Of a stretch of 64,000 nucleotides of DNA, positions 8,107 to 15,447 are shown piece after piece. The stretch covers positions 1 to 64,000 of the forward strand of contig JANQKV010000013.1 of assembly GCA_028280945.1 (NCBI GenBank), written 5' to 3'. Under the pieces are notes generated by a model. The model was not told where the DNA came from and made no database searches. It was given only the letters and a program-made list of their open reading frames with translations. A program made the position numbers and the translations under genes. Every line of letters starts with the position of its first letter. Positions within the stretch are counted from its first letter, which is position 1. The DNA is from Opitutaceae bacterium (GTDB taxonomy: Bacteria > Verrucomicrobiota > Verrucomicrobiia > Opitutales > Opitutaceae).

Positions 8107-9606
8107 TCACTTCTTGACCCAGCGGAAGGTTTCACCCTCCACCACCATCTCCATGTCCTTGCGGGATGTGCCGGGCGGGGCAAATTCCCGGGGGGCGGCG
8201 GCCTGGAGAGTTGCCTTGGCGGCATCATACGCGGGATCAGCGGCCAGGTTGTGCCACTCATGCTCGTCCCGGGCCAAGTCGTAGAGCTCTTCTGATCCGT
8301 CCCGATAGTGGATGTAGCGCCAGTCTCGGTTGATCACCGCGTAGCTGCCCGGGTGATCGTGGGGCAGCAGTACGTTGCGGTTCGTATCAATGGTGGGATC
8401 CTGCAGGACCGGTACCAGGGACTCCCCCTCCAGTCCGGGGTCGACCGGCAGGCCGCAGAGGCGGGCGAGGGTGGGATATATGTCGATAAGCGAGGCGGTG
8501 TAGTCGGTTTTCTGATTCCGCGCGATGCCCGGGCCCGCCCAGAAGAACGGCACGTGGGAGGTGCGCTCCCAGAGGGTGTGTTTGCCCCAGTGGCCCTTCT
8601 GGCCTTGGGCATACCCGTGGTCGCTCCAGAAGACGATGATCGTATTATCGGCGTGGGGGCTTTGTTCGAGGGCATCGAGCACCCGGCCCAGTTGGTGGTC
8701 GGCGTAGGTGATGCAGGCCAGGTAGCCTTGGATCATCTTCTCCACCTCGCCCCATTCGACCAGCTTGTCATGGATGCGTTGCTTGCGTGCGAGGTGGGGC
8801 CGGCGCGCGATCCCGGGGATGTCATCCAGATCGTTTTCCAGATAGGCGGGCAGACGGATGTCCTCGAGCGGATACAGGTCGAAGAATCGCCGGGGGGCAT
8901 AGTTGGGGAAGTGGGGCGCATAGAGGCCCAGCCCGAGGAAGAACGGCCGGTCATGTTCCCGGCTGATTACGTCGATCGCCCATTGCGTGCGGATGGAGTC
9001 CGCCATTTCCGCCTCCCGTTCGTTGGGAATGGGGCCGACTTCCATGAAGGGACGCCCCGACCAATTCTGGGCCATTTGGTTGTATTTGCTGTGCGGATAC
9101 GGGTCGGGCAGGGGCGCGCCGTGCCCCCAACTGTCCATCGGCCAGCCGGTTTCCTTCTGCCGCTGGTTGCGGACATGGAATTCATCCCACCCGCGCGGAT
9201 CGATGCAGCCCTCGGGGTGATGGAAGAGTTTGCCGGTGCCGAAAACCCGGTAGCCGCCCTTTTGAAAGGCGACCTGCAGGGGCTGATATTCCGGATGATC
9301 CACATAATAGATCTCGTTTTCGTAGACGCCGGTGGTGAAGGCATAGCGGCCGGTGAAAATGGCGGAACGCGACGGGGAACAATAGATGCCGGCGGTGTGG
9401 GCGTTGGTGAAGGTGACTCCCTTCATGGCGAGGCGATCCAGATTGGGGGTTCGGGCCATGTTCGAACCCAGCGGGGTGGACCAATCGTTCATGTCGTCGA
9501 CGGCGAAGAATATCACGTTGGGCCGGTCAGCGGCCGCGGTGATGCCGCTGAGCAGGAGCAGCAGAACGAGTTTCAGAACGGGAAGGGGAGAGCAGGGATG
9601 GGTCAT
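8107..9606 (-). CDS. Secreted sulfatase, iduronate-2-sulfatase-like
   Basis: A 499-residue exported sulfatase. The frame is open well upstream, but the ATG at 9,606 directly precedes the signal peptide (VLKLVLLLLLSGITAAA). The N-terminal block VDDMNDW, CSPSR with its cysteine at residue 76, the GTGKLFHH block in place of GKWHLG, LYAPHFP, and WSDHGYAQGQKGHWGK followed by TLWER are the hallmarks of the iduronate-2-sulfatase-like branch of S1. This branch is distinct from the DNG-type sulfatases around it. Substrates in the branch include 2-O-sulfated uronic acids and other sugars, so the name is not a substrate assignment. It converges on the 6,721 gene with a 24-bp gap and is divergent from the GH99-like gene at 9,799. 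Confidence 0.9.
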   Translation of the reverse strand: MTHPCSPLPVLKLVLLLLLSGITAAADRPNVIFFAVDDMNDWSTPLGSNMARTPNLDRLAMKGVTFTNAHTAGIYCSPSRSAIFTGRYAFTTGVYENEIYYVDHPEYQPLQVAFQKGGYRVFGTGKLFHHPEGCIDPRGWDEFHVRNQRQKETGWPMDSWGHGAPLPDPYPHSKYNQMAQNWSGRPFMEVGPIPNEREAEMADSIRTQWAIDVISREHDRPFFLGLGLYAPHFPNYAPRRFFDLYPLEDIRLPAYLENDLDDIPGIARRPHLARKQRIHDKLVEWGEVEKMIQGYLACITYADHQLGRVLDALEQSPHADNTIIVFWSDHGYAQGQKGHWGKHTLWERTSHVPFFWAGPGIARNQKTDYTASLIDIYPTLARLCGLPVDPGLEGESLVPVLQDPTIDTNRNVLLPHDHPGSYAVINRDWRYIHYRDGSEELYDLARDEHEWHNLAADPAYDAAKATLQAAAPREFAPPGTSRKDMEMVVEGETFRWVKK

Positions 9607-9674
9607 TGAAATCCAGCAAAGTGGCGCGGGACGGGGCGGCAGGAATCGCCGCCGGAGCGGACGGACCATGGATT

Positions 9675-9703
9675 TACTCCCGAAAGCCCGGGAGTTTAAC
9701 GAA
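9675..9703 (-). promoter_or_regulatory. Second copy of the sulfatase upstream element
   Basis: On the plus strand it reads TACTCCCG, 11 bases, GTTTAACGAA, matching the element at 4,915-4,943 in outer blocks and total length. The interior forms a perfect inverted repeat (CTCCCG / CGGGAG). It lies 68 bp upstream of the sulfatase start at 9,606 and about 95 bp upstream of the divergent GH99-like gene, so it could serve either. Confidence 0.4.
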
Positions 9704-9798
9704 GAGAATGCCCTGGACGGGGCCGATGGCCGAAAGGCGCCGGGCGGTTGGCCGGATTTCACCGTAATATTCGCCGCCCTGGGGGTGTATTTTCTTGC

Positions 9799-11196
9799 AT
9801 GCGTTTCCCCCGTTTCACTTTTCCCCCAGTCTTCACCTCGCGCTTTCGGCTGCCGTTGGTCGGATTTACCAGCCTGCTGATCCTGCTGAGTGCTTCCTGC
9901 ACCCGTCATTCGCTCAAGCGCAGCGATGATGCGGTTCTGACCGGATACACGGGACCCACCGTCGTCGGCGTGGATACCCGCACGCTGAATGGCAAAATCA
10001 TGACGGGCTACCAAGGGTGGTTTAATGCCGAGGGGGATGGCGCGGGGTTGGGTTGGACCCACTGGGCTCGGAATCGGCTTGAACCCTTTGGCCCCGGCAA
10101 TGTCACCATCGATTTATGGCCGGACATGACAGAGTATGGCCCCGGCGAGCGTTTTACCACCCAGTTTCGGCATGCCGATGGCCGCCAGGCCGAGGTGTTC
10201 AGTTCCTACAACCGGGAAACCGTGCTGCGGCATTTTGAATGGATGCGCGACTACGGCATCGATGGAGCGTTTGTGCAGCGGTTTGCCCAAGGCACGATGA
10301 GGCTGGATATGCGCCACCACAAAAACGTGGTGCTGTCCCATGCCCGGGAAGGAGCCAACCGCACCGGACGGTCCTATGCCGTCATGTATGATCTGAGTGG
10401 GTTGCCCCGGGGAGGCACTGCCGCGGTGAAAACGGATTGGTTGATGCTGCGGGAGCGCATGCGCATCACCCAGGATCCAGCCTACCAACACCATGAAGGC
10501 CGGCCTCTGGTTGCGGTCTGGGGCATTGGGTTTGCCCCCCGGGCCAAGCCCCGGGCCTACACCATGGAGGAGTGTCATGAATTGGTGGCGTTTCTGAAGG
10601 CGAATGGCTGTTCCGTGATGATCGGGTCTCCCACGGGTTGGCGCACGCTGGACCGCGACGCCGCCCCGGACCCGGCGTTGCACGATCTGTTGAAATCGGC
10701 GGATGTGGTGAGCCCCTGGACGGTGGGGCGCTACAAAAACCCGGCCGAGGTGGACGCCCACGCCGAACGCTATTGGAAGCCCGATCTGGCCTGGTGTGAG
10801 CAAAACCAACTCGATTACCTGCCGGTGGTTTTTCCGGGATTCAGCTGGCACCATTTAAAAGGCGCCACCTTGGGGGCGATCCCGCGATTGCGGGGGAAAT
10901 TCCTGTGGCACCAATTGATGACCGCGCAAATGGTGGGAGCCAACATGGTCTACGTGGCGATGTTCGATGAAGTCGACGAGGGAACGGCGATTTTCAAGTG
11001 CACCAATGACTATCCGTCCGGTGATGGGGTGGAATTCCTCACCTACGAGGGCCTGCCCAGCGACTACTACCTGTATCTGACGGGACAGGCGGGGCGCGTT
11101 TTGCGGGGTGAAATTGAGCCCCGCCCGCTGCCGCCGCTTCGGCCCGGCGACGAGGAGCCGGACCCGGCGGTGGTGATGTCGGCTGATTTGCGTTGA
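9799..11196 (+). CDS. GH71/99-like glycosidase, predicted lipoprotein with intact catalytic Glu pair
   Basis: A 465-residue protein with a long N-terminal signal ending in LILLSASC, a likely lipobox with cysteine 34. The ATG at 9,799 is chosen; an upstream in-frame TTG would add a hydrophilic tail before the signal. The body matches the GH71/99-like family: YQGWFNAEGDG and WTHW at the N-terminal end of the barrel, RHFEWMRDYGIDGAFVQRF, VAVWGIGF, VSPWTVGRY, VFPGFSWHH, and MFDEVDEGTAIFK. The last motif carries two glutamates three residues apart (Glu391 and Glu394), as in GH99 endo-alpha-mannosidases/mannanases. Endo-cleavage of an alpha-mannoside is the reasonable guess, given GH92 nearby. A paralogue at 22,448-23,761 has lost both glutamates. 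It is followed after 279 bp by two sulfatases in the same direction. Confidence 0.82.
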   Translation: MRFPRFTFPPVFTSRFRLPLVGFTSLLILLSASCTRHSLKRSDDAVLTGYTGPTVVGVDTRTLNGKIMTGYQGWFNAEGDGAGLGWTHWARNRLEPFGPGNVTIDLWPDMTEYGPGERFTTQFRHADGRQAEVFSSYNRETVLRHFEWMRDYGIDGAFVQRFAQGTMRLDMRHHKNVVLSHAREGANRTGRSYAVMYDLSGLPRGGTAAVKTDWLMLRERMRITQDPAYQHHEGRPLVAVWGIGFAPRAKPRAYTMEECHELVAFLKANGCSVMIGSPTGWRTLDRDAAPDPALHDLLKSADVVSPWTVGRYKNPAEVDAHAERYWKPDLAWCEQNQLDYLPVVFPGFSWHHLKGATLGAIPRLRGKFLWHQLMTAQMVGANMVYVAMFDEVDEGTAIFKCTNDYPSGDGVEFLTYEGLPSDYYLYLTGQAGRVLRGEIEPRPLPPLRPGDEEPDPAVVMSADLR

Positions 11197-11475
11197 GGAG
11201 GTCGCGTTTGCGCCCGGCGGGCGGCATTCGATTCCGCAGTTTTTTCCGTAAATCCGAGGCCGGTTTGGTCGTGATAATGATGGGGCTCCATGCCCTGAAC
11301 CTCTTCCGGAGCGTTGGACCGTCATGCCCGTTATCCTCCCAACTGAAACCCAACCCGAGTACGATGTGCTGATCGGGGCCCATGGCGCCCATGAAAGCGT
11401 GGCCAACACCCCGGATTCCCCGCCCGGCATGCCGCCGCCCGAAGTATTGGAACAGCCAGATTGGGGAGTGGAGCA

Positions 11476-12957
11476 ATGGCCATGAAAACGAGGACAGGGT
11501 CATGGATGGTATTGCTGTGGGGCAGCTTGGTGACGGCCGCCCTCGGACAAACGGAACGTCCCAACGTGCTCTTCATTGTGGTCGATGACCTGAACACCCA
11601 CGTCTCCACCTCGGGATATGCGCCAATTTACACCCCGGCCTTTGATCGCCTTGCGGCCGAGGGCATGACCTTCGACCGGGCTTACTGCCAATACCCCGTG
11701 TGCAACTCTTCCCGCACCTCCTTTTTATACGGCCTGTATCCCCAGTCCACGGGTGTCATCTCGAACCGGGATGATATCGACAAAACGCGGCCGGGTACGG
11801 TTTCGCTGCCGCAGCGATTCAAACAATCCGGCTACTGGACCGCCTCCACCGGCAAGATCTTTCACAACGAATCACTCAACCCGGGGAGCTGGGCTTGGCA
11901 CCAATCGAAGCAGTTCCAGAACGATGAACTGCCGATGGTGACGCCGATTCGAAAGGAGTTTGAAAGGAGGCACGCCGGCCTGTCCCGGTCCGAGTTGCAA
12001 CGGCGTTGGCGGGAGTTTTATCCCCGCATTGCCAATCAGACGAAGGGGCAGAAGCCGGGTTACGGGCCGACAGGCCTGCCTGATGCGGGGCACCGCGATG
12101 GCAAGAACGCCCGGCAGGTCGTATCGTGGCTGGAAGACCGGGAGTTTGGCGACAAGCCCTTCTTCATCGCGATGGGGATGCACAAGCCGCACGGTCCGTT
12201 TTTGGCCCCGCAGGCTTACTTCGACCTCTACCCGCGCGCGGAACTGCAATTTGAACCCGCCGTCAAGGGGTTCTGGGACACGGTTCCCTCATCGGCGATG
12301 ACCAGGCGGTATGTCGGATTCGATTTTGAATTCGAAAGCGAGAATGATGCCCTGCGGCGGGCCTACATACAGGCCTACCATGCCTGCATCTCGTTTGCCG
12401 ATGCTCAGATCGGCAAGGTGCTGGAGGCGCTGCAACACGGCGGATATTGGGACAATACGATTGTCGTCCTGATCTCGGACCACGGTTACCATCTGGGCGA
12501 TCATTTCATGTGGGGAAAGGTGACCTTGTTTGAGATCTGCAACCGGGTGCCCATGATCATTCGCGCGCCGGGAATATCAACCCCGGCCCGCAACAGCGCC
12601 GGGCTGGTGGAACTCGTGGACCTGTTTCCCACGCTGGCCGAGCTCTGTCGGGTGGAGGCTCCGGCCCATTTGCAGGGCAGCAGCCTCGTGCCGATGCTGC
12701 GCGATGCCACTGCTCCGGGCAAGGAGGCGGTTTACACCATCGTGGCGCGCGGGCAGCAGTACGGCAAGGCGGTGCGAACCGCGCGCTGGCGCTACGCCCG
12801 GTGGCCCGACGGCGAGGAACTGTATGACTTGGAGAACGACATTCGCGAACTCCACAACCTGGCCTCCGATGCCGATCACCACGCGACTCTGGTCATGATG
12901 CGCGGGCACCTGGCGCGACTGGATGCCATGGCGGGCAGCGAGGTGGCGAGACGTTGA
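11476..12957 (+). CDS. Secreted sulfatase, iduronate-2-sulfatase-like (CNSSR motif)
   Basis: A 493-residue exported sulfatase of the same branch as the 8,107 gene. ATGs at 11,476 and 11,482 are both possible starts; a GGAGTGGAG sequence precedes them. The signal peptide WMVLLWGSLVTAALG precedes VVDDLNTH (metal site). The maturation motif is CNSSR (cysteine 76), with Ser in place of the usual Pro at the third position; C-x-S-x-R variants are known in this branch. TGKIFHNE, GMHKPHGPF, ISDHGYHLGDHFMWGK and a late LYDLENDIRELHNLA block complete the family pattern. It is followed after 11 bp by another sulfatase, so the two should be co-transcribed and perhaps translationally coupled. Confidence 0.9.
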   Translation: MAMKTRTGSWMVLLWGSLVTAALGQTERPNVLFIVVDDLNTHVSTSGYAPIYTPAFDRLAAEGMTFDRAYCQYPVCNSSRTSFLYGLYPQSTGVISNRDDIDKTRPGTVSLPQRFKQSGYWTASTGKIFHNESLNPGSWAWHQSKQFQNDELPMVTPIRKEFERRHAGLSRSELQRRWREFYPRIANQTKGQKPGYGPTGLPDAGHRDGKNARQVVSWLEDREFGDKPFFIAMGMHKPHGPFLAPQAYFDLYPRAELQFEPAVKGFWDTVPSSAMTRRYVGFDFEFESENDALRRAYIQAYHACISFADAQIGKVLEALQHGGYWDNTIVVLISDHGYHLGDHFMWGKVTLFEICNRVPMIIRAPGISTPARNSAGLVELVDLFPTLAELCRVEAPAHLQGSSLVPMLRDATAPGKEAVYTIVARGQQYGKAVRTARWRYARWPDGEELYDLENDIRELHNLASDADHHATLVMMRGHLARLDAMAGSEVARR

Positions 12958-12968
12958 CTTTAATCCGA

Positions 12969-14447
12969 ATGAAAAAACTACGGTTTCTCCTGATTATGCT
13001 GGGCGGGCTGGTGCCGGCTTCGACCCAAGCGGAGGATGCGCCTGCGACCCGGCCCAATTTGATCTTCATCTACACCGATGACATGCGGTGGGATGCCATG
13101 GGCGTGGTGCAGCACGAAATCGGCCCGACCGGCCGATTCCCCTGGCTGCGCACCCCCCACCTCGACCGCATGGCGGCGGAGGGATTGCGTTTTCGAAATG
13201 GCTTCGTCGCCACCGCGGTTTGTTCACCCAGTCGCGCGGAATTCCTCTCCGGTCGCTATGGCCACTTCAATGGGGTGGCCAGCAACCACATGGAGTTTCC
13301 CGAGGACAGTGTTTCCTTTGGCTCCGAGTTGACCGCGGCGGGTTATGACACCGCGTATGTGGGCAAGTGGCACATGGGCAGGCAAACGGGCAAGCGTCCG
13401 GGGTTTGGCTACTCAGCGAGCTACGTGGGCCAAGGACGCTATGAGGACTGTCCTTTCGAAATCGACGGAGTGCGGGCCGAGACCACGGGATGGATCGACG
13501 ACGTGGCCACGGACTTTGCCATCGAGTTCATCGAGCGGGAGCGGGAGGAGCCCTTTGCTCTGGTGTTGGGATTCAAGTCGCCGCACGTGCCGTTCATTCC
13601 GCCCCCGCGCGCGAAGGACCGCTATGTTGGCGAACGCATTGGCCCCGCTTCCAACTTCCACGATCATGCGCCTTTTCGCAAACCGGAGCCAGGGCCGAAA
13701 GGCCGGCCGATCCAGCCGGGATGGGTGCTGGACTACCTGCGCTGCATCTCCGCCATCGACGACAATGTCGGCCGGGTGATGGCGACGCTGTGGGCCGAGG
13801 GCATCGCCGACAATACGGTTGTGGTCTTTTCCAGTGACAACGGCTACTACATCGGGGAACACGGCCTGGGTGATGAGATCGGCGACAAACGCTCGGCTTA
13901 CGAGGAGGCCATGCGGGTGCCCCTGCTGGTATGGTATCCGCCCATGATCGAGGCGGGTTCTGTTTCCGACGAGATGGCGGTCAACATCGATTTGGCCTCA
14001 ACCTTCCTCGATCTGGCCGGGGTGGAAATTCCAGCCGAATTCCAAGGCCGGAGTTGGGTGCCGGTCATGCAGGATCCCACGGCCCGGCTCCGAGACGTCT
14101 TTTTCTATGAGTATTTTTGGGAGCATAAGTTTTGGGAGACCCCAACGCTGCTGGCCCTGCGCACGCCCACCCACAAGTTGATCAAGTATCCCGGGCATGA
14201 GGAGTGGACGGAGCTGTTTGACCTGGAGACCGATCCCTTCGAGCGAAACAACCTGGCCCACGCCGCGGAGCACCAAGCCCTGCGTCAGCAGATGGAGCAG
14301 GCCTTCCGGGCCGAGCAGGAGGAGGTGGGCTACCATGTGCCCGACTATGCCGAGAAACCGGCGGCGACCGGAGCATTTCAACCCCGGCGCAAGCAGGTCT
14401 ATCCCTGGCAGAAGCGTGAGCGCAACGAGGAGATTTTTGCGAAATAA
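12969..14447 (+). CDS. Secreted S1-family sulfatase (CSPSR type)
   Basis: A 492-residue exported sulfatase. The ATG at 12,969 opens the signal peptide MKKLRFLLIMLGGLVPAST. YTDDMRWD gives the metal site, and CSPSR has the formylglycine cysteine at residue 85. VGKWHMGR, FKSPHVPFIPP, SSDNGYYIGEHG and DKRSAYEEAMRVPL follow. The C-terminal LFDLETDPFERNNL block is typical, with a tail of about 40 residues rich in Pro, Arg and Lys. The sequence style is that of the arylsulfatase/N-acetylglucosamine-6-sulfatase-like branch with GEHG after DNG. The start lies 11 bp after the previous stop, indicating an operon. A decayed oxidoreductase gene follows 44 bp downstream. Confidence 0.91.
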   Translation: MKKLRFLLIMLGGLVPASTQAEDAPATRPNLIFIYTDDMRWDAMGVVQHEIGPTGRFPWLRTPHLDRMAAEGLRFRNGFVATAVCSPSRAEFLSGRYGHFNGVASNHMEFPEDSVSFGSELTAAGYDTAYVGKWHMGRQTGKRPGFGYSASYVGQGRYEDCPFEIDGVRAETTGWIDDVATDFAIEFIEREREEPFALVLGFKSPHVPFIPPPRAKDRYVGERIGPASNFHDHAPFRKPEPGPKGRPIQPGWVLDYLRCISAIDDNVGRVMATLWAEGIADNTVVVFSSDNGYYIGEHGLGDEIGDKRSAYEEAMRVPLLVWYPPMIEAGSVSDEMAVNIDLASTFLDLAGVEIPAEFQGRSWVPVMQDPTARLRDVFFYEYFWEHKFWETPTLLALRTPTHKLIKYPGHEEWTELFDLETDPFERNNLAHAAEHQALRQQMEQAFRAEQEEVGYHVPDYAEKPAATGAFQPRRKQVYPWQKRERNEEIFAK

Positions 14448-14491
14448 TCCTCCGTTGCCATGAATACCCAACGCACCCTCAACGAGCGCCC

Positions 14492-15327
14492 ATGGCGGGT
14501 GACGGATGTGGATCCCTCATGAACGTGTCCCGGATATCCCGGCGGGTTTTTCTCAAGTCAAGCGGAGCCGTCGGCGGTGGGTTGATGTTGGGGTTTCCCT
14601 GGCTGCGAGCCGACTTTGCCGGCGATGGGGCGAAGACCGCGGCTTTTGCCCCGAGTGCCTTCATCAGAATTGCGGAGAGGGAGGGCGTCACGCTGCTCAT
14701 CCCCACTCCGGAGATTGGCCAGGGCATATGCACGGTGCTGGCGGCGGGCATTGCCGAGGAGATGGATCTCGACCTTGATATGGTTTTGATCCGGCAGGGC
14801 ACGATGGACGAAGCCTTCGGCCACCAAACCGCGGGTGACAGCAACAGCGTGCGGCGGCAGTTCAACAACGTCAGGCGGGCCGGGGCGGCCGCGCGCTTGA
14901 TGCTGCTGGGCGCCGCGGCTCGCCATTGGGAGGTATCGACGGATACCTGCCGCACCGCCGACGGGCGCGTGATTCATTCCGGCAACGGGGAGTGGCTCTC
15001 CTTCGAACAGTTGGCCGAAGCCGCGGCCTTCGAACCGGTACCCGTTGCGGTCGCACTGAAATCGCCCGCAGCGTATCGTTACATCGGTCGCTCGATTCTT
15101 AATGTCGACCTGCCGGAGATCGTGACCGGGCGAATCAAATTCGGGTTGGATGCCACGGCGGACAACCTTCACCACGCACACCCTCGTGCGGACTCCGGTT
15201 TGCCGCACCTGGGCAAAAGGTCGCGTTTGCCCAAGGCGCAATTGAGCAGAGTAACTTCCACGATGATTCCCTGATTCGTTTTGATCAGCCGGTGCCGGCG
15301 GAGGTCGAGTTCGTGTCATCCTCGTAA
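14492..15327 (+). pseudogene. Remnant of a Tat-exported xanthine-dehydrogenase-family molybdopterin subunit (isoquinoline 1-oxidoreductase beta-like)
   Basis: Residues from 14,492 to about 15,157 match the N-terminal part of the large molybdopterin-binding subunit of isoquinoline 1-oxidoreductase-type enzymes. A Tat signal (SRRVFLKSSGAVGGG) is followed by TPEIGQG, FGHQTAGDSNSVR, RRAGAAARLML, SFEQLAEAAA, and a block ending VTGRIKFGLDA. After that the frame loses similarity and stops at 15,274. From about 15,211 to the TAA at 15,325, another frame reads GQKVAFAQGAIEQSNFHDD and ends EVEFVSSS, which resembles the NFHD/VEV region near the C-terminus of the same family. Family members are about 740 residues, so roughly 450 residues are missing. 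No small iron-sulfur subunit gene is adjacent. This is an internally deleted, frameshifted gene. Confidence 0.75.
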
Positions 15328-15447
15328 GTTTCCGGAGGCAGGGCGGAGGTGTCCACTATGGCTGTATCCCTGCCATCTGCCATGCTCTCTCAATTGCCCG
15401 GGGAACGCGCGTCAAGGAACCGCCGTTTATGGAGTATCACGGGTAGA

